Numbered from the stretch's first letter, positions 1 to 9,439 are shown. The stretch: DNA of 57,359 bases from JBCBEX01 sp038528235 (GCA_038528235.1 JBCBEX010000018.1:1-57359), one strand, 5' to 3'. The notes: a model not told the origin generated them from the letters alone. Program-made: numbers and translations.

Positions 1-33
1 GCTGGCCTTGACATAGTCGTCTGACGTCTGCCC

Positions 34-363
34 GTGCTGGAGGATCTTGCCGAGCGCGCCGTCGACCTCGACCCATCGCACGGCACGGCGCGCTGGCTCA
101 CCGCCGCCGCCACGGACCGCTACCTCTGGAGCATCGACGAGCCGCAGATCTACGGCACGCAGTCGACCATCGGCGACGACGGCCTGCTGACCATGGAGCC
201 CATTGATGAAGACGCCGTCACCGATGCCGAGCGCGCGGCCAAGGGAGTCCCGACACTCGAACAGGCCTACGCCCGGCTCGCCCAGCAAAACGCGGAGCGG
301 GAAGCCCAGATGGAGGCGACCGAGAGCGACGACCGTACTGGAAACACGGGCGACGCGCGCTAA
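34..363 (+). CDS. DUF6624-like protein, C-terminal part only
   Basis: This 109-residue frame starts at a GTG, with an in-frame stop just upstream at 22-24. It contains DRYLWSIDEPQIYGTQ followed by a Pro-Ile-x-Glu-Asp segment and a KGVPTLEQAY segment. That order resembles the C-terminal half of DUF6624 proteins (a tyrosine-rich stretch, a YGTQ box, then a Gly-x-Pro-x-Leu-x-x-Tyr end). The usual N-terminal half is missing and all three forward frames have stops near the window edge, so this is a short derivative or a decayed remnant. It meets uridine kinase tail to tail, the two stop codons overlapping in CTAA. The function of DUF6624 is unknown. Confidence 0.5.
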   Translation: MLEDLAERAVDLDPSHGTARWLTAAATDRYLWSIDEPQIYGTQSTIGDDGLLTMEPIDEDAVTDAERAAKGVPTLEQAYARLAQQNAEREAQMEATESDDRTGNTGDAR

Positions 364-1001
364 GCGCTGGCCACGCCCTCAGCGGCGTCTTCGTCGAGCA
401 ACGTCTGCACGCGGGCTACCATCATGTCGATGGCAACCTGGTTGCGGCCGCCGCGCGGGATGATCACGTCGGCGTGCCGCTTCGAGGGCTCCACGAACTC
501 GCGGTGCATCGGACGGACGTAGTGGGTGTACTGCGCAAGCACGCTCTCGACGGAGCGCCCGCGCTCGGCCATGTCGCGGCGCAGACGGCGGATGAGCCGC
601 ACGTCGGCCTCGGCGTCCACGAAGATCTTGATATCCATGCGGGCACGCAGGTCGGGCTCGGCGAGCACGAGGATGCCCTCGACGATGATGACCGGCAGCG
701 GCTCCACGCACACGGTCTCGGCACGGCGCGTGTGTGCGGTGAAGTCGTAGGTCGGCTTGGCGATGGTCTCGCCCCCGCGCAGCCCGTCGAGGTGCTGCAC
801 CATGAGGTCGGTTTCGAGCGCGTCGGGGTGGTCGAAGTTGAACGCAGCACGCTCGTCGGGCGGGAGGTGGCTAAGGTCGCGGTAGTAGGCGTCGTGGTCG
901 AGCAGGGCGATGCGGCGCGGCCCGAAGGCCTCCACGATGCGGCGCTGCACCGTCGTCTTGCCCGACCCCGAGCCCCCCGCGATGCCGATGACGACAGACA
1001 T
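360..1001 (-). CDS. udk: Uridine kinase
   Basis: The protein phosphorylates uridine and cytidine with ATP or GTP in pyrimidine salvage, in the cytoplasm. The 213-residue reading from ATG at 1001 begins MSVVIGIAGGSGSGKT, placing the Walker A loop at residues 9-16 as in bacterial Udk; the frame runs a further 36 codons upstream but that stretch has no family similarity. The DHDAYYRD segment, the FDHPDA box and the KPTYDF motif of uridine kinases follow in order, and the length matches the family. It has no partner in the same direction nearby. carAB and thyA in this window are also nucleotide genes but lie far away. Confidence 0.93.
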   Translation of the reverse strand: MSVVIGIAGGSGSGKTTVQRRIVEAFGPRRIALLDHDAYYRDLSHLPPDERAAFNFDHPDALETDLMVQHLDGLRGGETIAKPTYDFTAHTRRAETVCVEPLPVIIVEGILVLAEPDLRARMDIKIFVDAEADVRLIRRLRRDMAERGRSVESVLAQYTHYVRPMHREFVEPSKRHADVIIPRGGRNQVAIDMMVARVQTLLDEDAAEGVASA

Positions 1002-1198
1002 AGACGAGGCTAGAGGCAGAGGTGGGGCCGGAAGGTAGCCCGGACGAGGAGGCACGCGCGCGCGAATCTTCGCTTGGACAGCCAGGTCGGCGCCCCTTAT
1101 CCTCGGCATCGTTATCGCTAACGACTAGGGGATTCCACCACACGGACGCCTCAGTCGGCTTGTTCGAGCGGTTCCCTTCACCCTCCTCGCCCCCTCGT

Positions 1199-2509
1199 AT
1201 GCCTGCGCGCCTTGTCGGCTTCGGCTGCACCCTTGCCCTTGTGTTCTCCCTCGGCTGCGGGGGCTCTGAACGCCTCACCGAACCCACGGAGATCGCCGTC
1301 CCGCCCGGCCTGACCGAGTCCGAGGCCAAGCTCTGGCGCATGAGCGGCCACGAGACGCAGGCCATCCAGCGCACCGGCTTGCTCTACCAGGACCCCGAGG
1401 TCACGGCCTACGTGCAGGCCCTCGGCGAGCGGATGGTCCCCGCCCAGCCCGGCCCGGCCACGTACGAGTTTCACGTGCTGCTCGACCCGGAGGCCAACGC
1501 CTTCGCCTTCCCGGACGGGACGATCTACGTGCACCTCGGGCTGCTGTCGCTGCTGGAGAGCGAAGCGCAACTCGCGCACGTCCTCGCCCACGAGGTTGTC
1601 CACGTGGAAGCACGGCACTCCGTCAAGCAGTACGACAACCAGCAGAGTGTTGTCGGGACCACGCAGGTGCTCAGCCTGGCCGCGGCCATCGGATTCGGCT
1701 CCATGGGCACTGCAGCGGCGGGGCTGTTCAACGTGGCCTCGCAGTTGAGTCTTGGACTGACCGCCAGCATCGCCGTGAGTGGGTACAGCCGCGAGGCTGA
1801 GCGCGAGGCTGACGTACGCGCCATTGGTCGCATCGCTGCGGAGGGGTACGATCCGTGTGCCAGCGCCGAGACGTTTACGCTGCTCCTGCGCGAGTACGAC
1901 GACCCGGACGCCGTGGCTTCCTTTGTCTACGCGAGCCACCCCCGCCTCAAGGAACGCCAAGCCTACAGCATCGAGGAAGCGGAGGCTCGTGGCACGACCT
2001 GCGCAGCCCCGGGTGACTCGACGGCAACGGCCGCCCCCGACACCGCCTATGCCCGCCTCATGCGCGGCGTGCGCGCCGACCAGGTCGAACTGTGGATTCG
2101 ATCGGAGCAGTACGACCGGGCCATCGACCAAGTAGACCGCCTCCTCGACCTTGACGATGCCAACGCGCCGCTCTGGTACTGGCGCGCCGAGGCCATCCGC
2201 CAGCCCTACGGCGACGCTGCCCCTAGCGACTCCGTGACGACCGAGCTAGAGGAGCACTACCGCTACGCACTCGACCTCGACCCCTCGTTGGCGATCGCGC
2301 ACCGGAGCCTGGGCGCGCTCTACGAGGCACGCGGCGACACCGACGCCGCAGCGGACGCCTACGAGCAGTACCTCGCCACAGCCTCGCGGCCCCGCGACCG
2401 GCGCTTCATCCAGCACCGCATCGACACGCTGCGCCCGGCTGCGCCCGCCGAAGCCACAGACGCGGCCACTGACGACGCGCCCTCGTCCTCCGGCGACGAA
2501 CAAGACTGA
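1199..2509 (+). CDS. M48-family zinc metallopeptidase lipoprotein with TPR tail
   Basis: I read the start at ATG 1199 because it gives a lipoprotein-like leader ending in FSLGC (Cys20) and lies just after a CT-rich leader. The frame is open 59 codons upstream but without signal character. The zinc motif HEVVH is at residues 131-135 and the second motif ExxAD at 201-205, the BepA/Ste24-like arrangement. The C-terminal third (about 290-420) has helical repeats rich in Ala/Leu/Tyr typical of TPRs, giving a BepA-like architecture, a periplasmic protease/chaperone for outer-membrane proteins. The lipobox is atypical (Ser at -3). A second lipoprotein follows 37 bp downstream and may be co-transcribed. 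Confidence 0.87.
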   Translation: MPARLVGFGCTLALVFSLGCGGSERLTEPTEIAVPPGLTESEAKLWRMSGHETQAIQRTGLLYQDPEVTAYVQALGERMVPAQPGPATYEFHVLLDPEANAFAFPDGTIYVHLGLLSLLESEAQLAHVLAHEVVHVEARHSVKQYDNQQSVVGTTQVLSLAAAIGFGSMGTAAAGLFNVASQLSLGLTASIAVSGYSREAEREADVRAIGRIAAEGYDPCASAETFTLLLREYDDPDAVASFVYASHPRLKERQAYSIEEAEARGTTCAAPGDSTATAAPDTAYARLMRGVRADQVELWIRSEQYDRAIDQVDRLLDLDDANAPLWYWRAEAIRQPYGDAAPSDSVTTELEEHYRYALDLDPSLAIAHRSLGALYEARGDTDAAADAYEQYLATASRPRDRRFIQHRIDTLRPAAPAEATDAATDDAPSSSGDEQD

Positions 2510-2546
2510 CCGCCTTCCCCTCCTCCCGATTCACCCACCACACGCC

Positions 2547-3287
2547 ATGCGTTTCCTCACCCTCCTCGCCGCGCTGAGTCTCGTCCTTGTCTCGACCGGC
2601 TGCGGCACCACGGTTCGCACCAGCGACCGCTACGAGAGCGTGCGCGAAGATATCCGCCTCGTCGCCCCAATGCCCGTCGAGGCGACCTATTTCCTACGCA
2701 CCGCCACCGTCACAGAGCCCGCTCCTGAACTCGACGCCGAGTTTGCGGCGGTCGTCCTCGAAGCGCTGAACGGCGCTCTCGAAGAGACGCGCTTCTTCGG
2801 CATCCCGGTCGTGCTGACGGACAGCATGCTCGTCGCCGACCAGGAGTTGGCCCTCGACCTGACGCGCGCCCGCGAGGCCTTTGGGGTCGCCGCCGACAGC
2901 CTCCGCGACACGAAGGAGAAGGTGCTCACCCTGCAGCTCAACCCCGAGGTCGGCATGTTCGCCGACATGGCGGAGAACGAGACAGACTACCTGCTCTTCG
3001 CCCGAGCCACGGGCTACGGGTCGTCCGGCGGGGCCGTGGCGCGTGACGTGGCCGTCGCGGCCGTGACGGGGATCCTGTTCGGGGCCGTCGGTACCTCGCA
3101 GACTAAGGGCGTCCTGCTGGAGCTCGCCATCGTCGACGCCAACACGACGGAGGTGCTCTTCTACAACCGCAATAAGGAGAGCGAGAGTGGCTACAACCCG
3201 CTCGACGTGGAATCGGTCGAGCGGCTGTGCATGCGGCTGCTCGAACCTGTCCACGGGCGCGTGCGCCATCGTACGAGCCGCCGCTAG
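2547..3287 (+). CDS. Uncharacterised lipoprotein
   Basis: A 246-residue protein with a leader MRFLTLLAALSLVLVSTGC, so Cys19 is the likely lipidated residue. The rest is soluble apart from a glycine/alanine-rich stretch around residues 153-180 (GSSGGAVARDVAV... GILFGAVGT) that could be a short membrane-inserting or glycine-zipper-like segment. It ends in a basic tail. I do not recognise the family; the layout (conserved domain, glycine-rich hairpin, beta-rich end) resembles curli-assembly or GNA1162-type lipoproteins, but that is only an impression. It follows the M48 peptidase by 37 bp and precedes a TonB-dependent receptor, an envelope-protein neighbourhood. Confidence 0.75.
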   Translation: MRFLTLLAALSLVLVSTGCGTTVRTSDRYESVREDIRLVAPMPVEATYFLRTATVTEPAPELDAEFAAVVLEALNGALEETRFFGIPVVLTDSMLVADQELALDLTRAREAFGVAADSLRDTKEKVLTLQLNPEVGMFADMAENETDYLLFARATGYGSSGGAVARDVAVAAVTGILFGAVGTSQTKGVLLELAIVDANTTEVLFYNRNKESESGYNPLDVESVERLCMRLLEPVHGRVRHRTSRR

Positions 3288-3340
3288 GGCGCTCACGACT
3301 CGGCAGAGCGGGGACCCTGCAGGACGAGGAGGCCGTCGCG

Positions 3341-3347
3341 TAGCTTC
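3341..3347 (+). promoter_or_regulatory. Candidate -7 promoter element
   Basis: TAGCTTC lies 37 bp upstream of the TonB-dependent receptor ATG. It fits the TAnnTT[G/T/C] word found at similar distance upstream of several other genes in this window and resembles the Bacteroidota sigma -7 box TAnnTTTG. No convincing -33 box is visible. Confidence 0.4.
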
Positions 3348-3377
3348 GGCGGCCTTCCCCACCCCGCCTGCCGCCCC

Positions 3378-5303
3378 ATGCCCCTCGCCCGCCTCGTCCT
3401 TCTGCTTGCCCTGCTCGGGGCGCCCTCCGTCGTCGCCCAACCGCTGCCCCAGGCTGCCCTCCCCGACTCGGTCGTGGTGACGGCCACGCGCGGACCGATC
3501 TCAGCACAGCAAACCGGCCGCGTGGTGCAGGTCGTGACGGCGGCCGAGATCGCGGCGCTGCCCGTGCGCTCGGTGGACGAGTTGGTGCGCTTCGTGGGCG
3601 GCGCGGAGACGCAGACGCGCGGCGGCTTCGGCGCCCAGAGCGACTTTACACTGCGCGGGGCCACGTTCGGCGGCACACTGCTCTTGATCGACGGCGTCCG
3701 CTTCAACGACCCAATGACGGGGCACTTCCTGAGCGACCTCCCGCTGCCGCTCGCCGAGATCGCCCGCGTCGAGGTGCTGCGCGGCCCGGCGGCGGCGGTC
3801 TACGGTCCCGATGCGCTCGGCGGCGTGATCCACCTGCTCACGCACACGGGCCTCGGCGACCGCACCGACGCGCAGTCCGCGTCCGGCACCTTCAGCGACG
3901 ACGCTACGCGCTTCCTCGAACTCGGCGCACGCACCGCGACGGAGCGCAGCACGTTCAGCCTCGCCGTGGACGACGCCCGCACCGACGGCGACGCGGTACT
4001 GGCCGCGGACGGCACCGCGATCGTGGGCTCCGACGGCCCCGTGCGCACCGACCTCGACCGCCGCGCTGTTTCGGCCGCGATGCACCTCGACCTCGGCGAG
4101 GCGACCACGCTCTACGCCCGCCTCGGCGGCGACCGCCGCGACTTCGGAGCCACCCAGTTCTACACGCCCTTCGCCAGCGACACCGCCCGCGAGGCGACGA
4201 GCACGACGTGGGCGCACGTGCGCCTCCAACGCACCGGCCGCACGAGTTGGACTGCGCACCTCGCCGGTCGGCTGCACAGCGACACCTACGCGTTCTTCCC
4301 TGGCCTCTCGCCGAACGAGCACGACACGTACCGCAGCCTCGTCTCGGTCTATGCTTCCCGCGACCTGATGCCAGCGCTGCGGCTCACGGCAGGGGCCAAC
4401 GCCGACCTGCGCGGCATCGAGAGCAACAACCAGGGCGACCACCGGGACGGGGCAGCAGGCGTCTTCGCGCAGGCGCTCTGGCTCGCTGCCCCGACCATCA
4501 CCCTCACTGCTGCGGCGCGCCTGGACTATGACGCGGGCTTCGGGTGGGAGCCGACGCCGTCGCTGAGCGCCGCCTGGACGCCGACCCCGCTCGTGACCGT
4601 GCGTGGGGCCGTGGCCCGCGCCGTCCGCGCGCCGAGCTACGTTGAGCGCTACTTCAACACGCTCAGCCCGCGTCCCGACGGCAACCTAGGCAACCCCGAC
4701 CTCCGTGCCGAGCGCGCCTGGAATGCCGAGGCAGGCGTCGATGTGACGCCGGTACCTGGGCTAGCGCTCCGCGCAACCGGCTTCTGGCGGCGCACGGACG
4801 ACCTGATCGACTTCGCCAAGCTCACGCCGGACGCGACGTTTTTCCTCGCGCAGAACGTGCTCGCCGTCACCACGCTCGGCCTCGACCTCGACGCGGAGGT
4901 GCGCCGCCCGCTCCGCTCCGACCTAGGCGCCGGCTTCGTGACGGGTGCGGTTGGCTACACGCTCCTCGACGCGGCGCTCGACGGCGAGGTCGAGGGCGCG
5001 ACGTACAAATACGCACTCACGAACGCGCGGCACCACGTGCGCGGCCAGCTCGCGCTGCGGCTCGGCGGGGCGTCGCTCGGTGTGCAGGCACTCTGGAAGG
5101 AGCGGCTCGATGGGGAGACGTACGCGGTGGCCCACCTGAAGGGCGGCTACGACTGGCGGCTCCCGCTCGCAGTGGAGGGGCTGCGCCTCGGCGTCTTCGC
5201 GGAGGTGCACAACGTGTTCGACGAGCGCTACGCCGAAGTCTTCGGCGCACCGATGCCACGCCGCCGCCTGCTCGGCGGCCTACGCCTCGGGCTCGGGGTG
5301 TGA
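3378..5303 (+). CDS. TonB-dependent outer-membrane receptor (BtuB/CirA-like)
   Basis: The 641-residue protein has a signal peptide (MPLARLVLLLALLGAPSVVAQ) followed by a TonB box, DSVVVTATRG. The plug domain follows: SVDELVRFVGG, a LRGATFGG loop, LIDGVRFND and the VEVLRGPAAAVYGPDALGGVI end of plug seen in BtuB/FepA-type receptors. The remainder alternates as expected for a 22-strand barrel, with the family signature around YVERYFNT and RAERAWNAEAG. It ends RLGLGV rather than in a strict terminal Phe. Length is typical of BtuB-like receptors without an N-terminal carboxypeptidase-like domain. The substrate (cobalamin, metal chelate or other) cannot be told. The stop codon lies 2 bp from the convergent beta-helix gene. 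Confidence 0.92.
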   Translation: MPLARLVLLLALLGAPSVVAQPLPQAALPDSVVVTATRGPISAQQTGRVVQVVTAAEIAALPVRSVDELVRFVGGAETQTRGGFGAQSDFTLRGATFGGTLLLIDGVRFNDPMTGHFLSDLPLPLAEIARVEVLRGPAAAVYGPDALGGVIHLLTHTGLGDRTDAQSASGTFSDDATRFLELGARTATERSTFSLAVDDARTDGDAVLAADGTAIVGSDGPVRTDLDRRAVSAAMHLDLGEATTLYARLGGDRRDFGATQFYTPFASDTAREATSTTWAHVRLQRTGRTSWTAHLAGRLHSDTYAFFPGLSPNEHDTYRSLVSVYASRDLMPALRLTAGANADLRGIESNNQGDHRDGAAGVFAQALWLAAPTITLTAAARLDYDAGFGWEPTPSLSAAWTPTPLVTVRGAVARAVRAPSYVERYFNTLSPRPDGNLGNPDLRAERAWNAEAGVDVTPVPGLALRATGFWRRTDDLIDFAKLTPDATFFLAQNVLAVTTLGLDLDAEVRRPLRSDLGAGFVTGAVGYTLLDAALDGEVEGATYKYALTNARHHVRGQLALRLGGASLGVQALWKERLDGETYAVAHLKGGYDWRLPLAVEGLRLGVFAEVHNVFDERYAEVFGAPMPRRRLLGGLRLGLGV

Positions 5304-5305
5304 CG

Positions 5306-7582
5306 CTAGCGCAGCACCGTCAGCGGCTGCGTCACGGCCATGCCCGTCGTCTCTGCGCGAACGACGTAGACCCCAGCGCTGAGCCCGTCGGCTTGCAACG
5401 CAAGCCGGTGCGTACCCGCCACGAGCGGCCCGGCGTGCAACACCGCAGCGCGGCGACCGAGCAGGTCGAAGACCGTCACCTGCACCGGGCCAGCCTCGGG
5501 CAACGTGAGCGCGAGCGTCGTCGTGTGACGGAACGGGTTGGGGCCCGCGAGATCGAGCCCGAGTGCTGTCGGCACCGTTGTGTCGTCCTCATTCGCGACG
5601 CTACCTGCGACCGCAATTGATGGCGCGAACTCGCTCGTATTGCCGTCGGCATCAGTCGCCGTGGCGACGAGGCGAGAGCCGGTAGGCACGACCTGCGCCG
5701 GGTTGAACGAGACGTCGCGCTCGGCCTGGGCGTCGGCCACGGCGTAGGTGTCGGTGCCGAGGAAGACCTGGCCCTCCTCGCCATCGGCGTCTGCGAGGTA
5801 GAAGGCCACGGTGAGCGGATAGGCCGCGTTGGACGGGTCGGTGTCGACGGTGTAGCGGACGGTGAGGGTGGACACGCCGTTGCCCATGGCCATCGCAAGG
5901 TCGGGGAAGTTCTGGCGGTTGTTCGCGCCCGCGTCGCCGTCGCCTGCGTCGTTGGGCGTCACCCCATCGCCATCGATGTCGATGCCGAGCTCTCCATTCG
6001 CGAACGTGCTGTTGCGTGCGATCTGGACGCCCTGGCTCCGCTTGACCGCGATGCCTACCTCAACATTGTACGCGACCACATTGTCTTCGATGCGGTTAGC
6101 TCCCGCATCGTTCATATCGATGCCGTCCTCTTCGTTGGGGATAGGCGTGGTGCCATCCGCACCGACCCCAATCAGATTGTAGCGGATGAGGTTGGCGGAG
6201 CTTCCGCTATCAAACACATCGATGCCGTCGTCCCCATTGCCCGAGATGACGTTGCCGGCCGCAGGACTATCGCCGCCGATGGTGTTCCCCGCCGCGTTTT
6301 CCAAGAGGATGCCGTCGTCGAAATTGCGGAGGGCCGTCAGACCCGTCGCATCCACACCGATGTAGTTGCCTGCGATCACGTTGCCCGTAGCAACGCCGTC
6401 AGTCCCGTCGATCTCGATCCCGATCCCTTCATTGCCCGCGATCACGTTGCGGGCTTCAGGGGTGGAGCCGCCCACCGTGTTGCCGGAGGCCCGCGCGATG
6501 AAGATTCCGCCTCGCAGATTGGAGCGCTCGACCGTTCCCGACAGATCCGTCCCGATGAAATTGCCGAGGACGCGTGTGTCAGCAGCACCCTCCCCGAGGG
6601 CTAGGCCTACCCCGTCGTTGCCTGAGATCACGTTGCGCTCGCCCGGCGACACGCCTCCGATGATCGTCTCGCTAGCCACTCCAATTTCGATGCCATCCGA
6701 GTTGTTCGGGAACACGAAGCTCCCATCGGGAGGCAGTCCGATCACGTTGCCTGCGACTACGGTTCTCTCCGCCCCTCCTTCGATGCGGATCCCATCGCTG
6801 CTATTTCCGCTGATGAGGTTGCCCGCCCCAGGCTCCCCGCCCCCGATGGTGGTGTCGACCGACCCGTTCTCGACCAGAACGCCGTTGCGGCGGTTGAAGC
6901 CGAAGGTGGCCGACGCCCAGGGCCCGAGGTAACTCCCCTGGATCTGCGTAGACGACGCGCCGCTCACACGGATACCCACGAGGTTGCCCGTGGCCAGTAC
7001 GCGGTCGGAGATCTGCCGCCCACCGATGCGGACGCGGGCCGCGCCTTCGATGCGGATCCCATCGCCTCCATTGCGAGCGAAGCCCTCGCCAGTTGCAGCG
7101 GCACCCACAAAGCTGCACGTTACTGCCGCGTCGTTGCCTGTGATGACGACGCCGTTGCCGCCCGCAGGCACGGCGGGGTTGTCCGCTGCGAAACCGCCGA
7201 CGACAAGACCGCGAAGCTGGACCTCGTCTCCGGCGAGCACGAAGCCGTTGGCATCGGCTGGTGCAGCAGATCCATCGATCTCGACGACTAGCGTCGCGGG
7301 CCACGCGCTGCAATCGGCCCCCGGCTGCGTGAGCCCGTCGATAGTGGCGGCGTCGGCGATCGCTGGCAATGCGGTCTGCACTTGGATGGTGTGCGGTCCC
7401 GCGCCGGGGATAGCAAACGCGATCACGTCGGCTCCGGCGTTTGCGTTCGCGTCGAGGATCGCCTGCCGCAGCGAGCCCGGCCCGTCGTTGGCCGTAGTGG
7501 TTACGGTGAAGGTGGTCTGCGCCGAGAGCGCTACGCTGGTGGCGAGCAGGAGGGCGGCGGCGACGAGGAAGCGAGCGAGCAT
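5306..7582 (-). CDS. Secreted parallel beta-helix protein with type IX sorting domain
   Basis: A 758-residue exported protein: signal peptide to about residue 21 (ending ALSAQ), then FTVTTTANDGPGSLRQAI, the entry motif of large secreted parallel beta-helix proteins. Residues about 130-560 carry many imperfect repeats of the form GNxIGGxxPGAGNVISGN, the rungs of a right-handed beta-helix. After a linker the last ~80 residues form a type IX sorting domain: PNPF, then LPEAGPVQVTVFDLLGR, LxAGTHR and a GVYVVRAE strand. It should be exported by Sec and then crossed or anchored at the outer membrane by the type IX machinery. The substrate is unknown; beta-helices of this type include polysaccharide lyases and adhesins, but no catalytic motif stands out. 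Confidence 0.88.
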   Translation of the reverse strand: MLARFLVAAALLLATSVALSAQTTFTVTTTANDGPGSLRQAILDANANAGADVIAFAIPGAGPHTIQVQTALPAIADAATIDGLTQPGADCSAWPATLVVEIDGSAAPADANGFVLAGDEVQLRGLVVGGFAADNPAVPAGGNGVVITGNDAAVTCSFVGAAATGEGFARNGGDGIRIEGAARVRIGGRQISDRVLATGNLVGIRVSGASSTQIQGSYLGPWASATFGFNRRNGVLVENGSVDTTIGGGEPGAGNLISGNSSDGIRIEGGAERTVVAGNVIGLPPDGSFVFPNNSDGIEIGVASETIIGGVSPGERNVISGNDGVGLALGEGAADTRVLGNFIGTDLSGTVERSNLRGGIFIARASGNTVGGSTPEARNVIAGNEGIGIEIDGTDGVATGNVIAGNYIGVDATGLTALRNFDDGILLENAAGNTIGGDSPAAGNVISGNGDDGIDVFDSGSSANLIRYNLIGVGADGTTPIPNEEDGIDMNDAGANRIEDNVVAYNVEVGIAVKRSQGVQIARNSTFANGELGIDIDGDGVTPNDAGDGDAGANNRQNFPDLAMAMGNGVSTLTVRYTVDTDPSNAAYPLTVAFYLADADGEEGQVFLGTDTYAVADAQAERDVSFNPAQVVPTGSRLVATATDADGNTSEFAPSIAVAGSVANEDDTTVPTALGLDLAGPNPFRHTTTLALTLPEAGPVQVTVFDLLGRRAAVLHAGPLVAGTHRLALQADGLSAGVYVVRAETTGMAVTQPLTVLR

Positions 7583-7757
7583 GATCCGTCCAGGTGGGAG
7601 GCGAAGCAGATGTAGAGGGAGCTACGCGGTTTTCCGCACGATCTCATCACTGCCTCTGGCTTTTTCCATCGCCGCCGCCCTGCTTGAATCGCTGCCTTTT
7701 CCCCGAAACTTCGCCCCGGCTTCGGCGAGCGCGCACGCCTACGATTTCAGGTGCGGC

Positions 7758-7764
7758 TATTTTG
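7758..7764 (+). promoter_or_regulatory. Candidate -7 promoter element for atpDC
   Basis: TATTTTG fits the TAnnTT[G/T/C] word seen upstream of other genes here. It lies 92 bp upstream of the atpD ATG in the 273-bp gap between atpD and the divergent beta-helix gene. No other feature is evident in that gap. Confidence 0.35.
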
Positions 7765-7855
7765 CGAAGCATTGACTGTATGGGCGTTTTCCAGCGTACT
7801 GGCCTGCGAAAAGCGCCGCGCGTTTCCCCCTCGATTGCCTCTATCCCGCAGCCTC

Positions 7856-9340
7856 ATGAGCACGACCGGCAAAGTTCTCCAGGTCATCGGTCCCGTCGTG
7901 GACGTGGACTTCCAGGACAGCACCGTCCCCGAGATTCTCGACGCCCTCACTGTGGACCGCGGCGACGCGGGCCTGCTCGTCCTCGAAGTGCAGCAGCACC
8001 TCGGCGAGAGCCGCGTGCGCGCCATCTCGATGGACTCCACCGACGGCCTCACCCGCGGCACGCCCGTCGTGAACACCGGCCAGGCCATCGCCATGCCCAT
8101 CGGCGATGAGATCCGCGGCCGCCTCTTCAACGTCGTCGGCGACGCCATCGACGGCCTCCGCCAGCCCAACGCGGAGGGCCGCCGCCCCATCCACGCCGAG
8201 CCGCCCGCCTACGACGAGCTCTCCACCAGCGTCACGATGCTGGAGACCGGCATCAAGGTCGTCGACCTCGTGCAGCCGATCGCCCGCGGTGGTAAGGTTG
8301 GCCTCTTCGGCGGTGCCGGTGTGGGCAAGACGGTCCTCATCCAGGAGCTGATCAACAACATCGCTAAGGCCCACGACGGCCTCTCGGTGTTCGCCGGCGT
8401 CGGCGAGCGCACGCGCGAGGGCAACGACCTCCTCCGCGAGATGCTCGAGTCGGGCGTCATCAAGTACGGCGACGACTTCATGCACGCCATGGAGGAGGGC
8501 GACTGGGACCTCGACAAGGTGGACATGGAGAAGCTCAAGGAGAGCCAGGTGACCCTGGTCTTCGGGCAGATGAACGAGCCGCCGGGTGCCCGCGCCCGCG
8601 TGGCCCTCTCCGGCCTCACCGTCGCGGAGTACTTCCGCGACCTCGGCGGCCGCGACGTGCTCATGTTCATCGACAACATCTTCCGCTTCACGCAGGCGGG
8701 TTCGGAGGTGTCGGCCCTCCTCGGCCGCATGCCGTCGGCCGTGGGCTACCAGCCGACGCTCGCCACGGAGATGGGCCAGATGCAGGAGCGCATCACCTCG
8801 ACCAAGAAGGGCTCGATCACGTCGTTCCAGGCGGTCTACGTCCCGGCGGACGACCTCACCGACCCGGCCCCGGCGACCACCTTCGCCCACCTCGACGCCA
8901 CGACGGTGCTCTCCCGCCAGATCTCGTCGCTCGGCATCTACCCGGCCATCGACCCGCTCGACTCGACGTCGCGCATCCTCGACCCCAACATCCTCGGCGA
9001 CGAGCACTACAACACCGCCCAGGAGGTGAAGGAGTTGCTCCAGCGCTACAAGGAGCTCCAGGACATCATCGCCATCCTCGGCATGGACGAGCTCTCGGAC
9101 GAGGACAAGCAGGTCGTGAACCGCGCCCGCAAGGCGCAGCGCTACATGAGCCAGCCGTTCTTCGTCGCCGAGCAGTTCACCGGCACGCCGGGCATCTACG
9201 TCAAGATCGAGGACACCATCCGCGGCTTCCGCATGATCCTCGACGGCGAGCTCGACAAGTACCCCGAGGGCGCGTTCATGTACAAGGGCGCGATCGAGGA
9301 GGTCATCGAGGCCGGCGAGAAGATGCTCGCGGAAGCCTAG
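7856..9340 (+). CDS. atpD: F-type ATP synthase subunit beta
   Basis: Catalytic subunit of the F1 sector. Read from ATG 7856 (MSTTGKVLQVIGPVVDVDF) the protein has 494 residues; the frame is open 35 codons further upstream but those have no family match. The Walker A loop GGAGVGKT is at 152-159, the GERTREGNDL catch region follows, then the Walker B stretch VLMFIDNIFRF, and the C-terminal DELSDEDK segment corresponds to DELSEED. atpC follows after 99 bp. The remaining atp genes are absent from the window; separation of atpDC from the rest is usual in Bacteroidota-type genomes. Confidence 0.98.
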   Translation: MSTTGKVLQVIGPVVDVDFQDSTVPEILDALTVDRGDAGLLVLEVQQHLGESRVRAISMDSTDGLTRGTPVVNTGQAIAMPIGDEIRGRLFNVVGDAIDGLRQPNAEGRRPIHAEPPAYDELSTSVTMLETGIKVVDLVQPIARGGKVGLFGGAGVGKTVLIQELINNIAKAHDGLSVFAGVGERTREGNDLLREMLESGVIKYGDDFMHAMEEGDWDLDKVDMEKLKESQVTLVFGQMNEPPGARARVALSGLTVAEYFRDLGGRDVLMFIDNIFRFTQAGSEVSALLGRMPSAVGYQPTLATEMGQMQERITSTKKGSITSFQAVYVPADDLTDPAPATTFAHLDATTVLSRQISSLGIYPAIDPLDSTSRILDPNILGDEHYNTAQEVKELLQRYKELQDIIAILGMDELSDEDKQVVNRARKAQRYMSQPFFVAEQFTGTPGIYVKIEDTIRGFRMILDGELDKYPEGAFMYKGAIEEVIEAGEKMLAEA

Positions 9341-9439
9341 GGATTGACGATTTGAGAGTGGGGATTTTCGATTGGGTAGCCATCCGATCGACCTCCCCGC
9401 TCGAAAATCAAACATCGAAAATCAAACATCGCCAATCCC
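9341..9439. repeat. Iterated-word inverted repeat filling the atpD-atpC gap
   Basis: The whole gap from the atpD stop to the atpC ATG is one imperfect inverted repeat. The left arm (9341-9376) is built of GATTTGAGA and GATTTTCGATTG words; the right arm (about 9401-9439) repeats CGAAAATCAAACAT twice and ends CGCCAATCC, the complement of the left end GGATTGACG. It is much more AT-rich than the flanking genes. It lies inside what should be a two-gene operon, so it would be transcribed into a long hairpin. Confidence 0.75.

Noticed and set aside
7841..9415. Minus-strand frame of over 500 codons opposite atpD.
   Set aside because: Shadow of atpD; composition dominated by Val, Glu, Arg, His.
9341..9439. 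CRISPR-like repeat pattern in the atpD-atpC gap.
   Set aside because: The words are not regularly spaced, there are no spacers of constant length and no cas genes.
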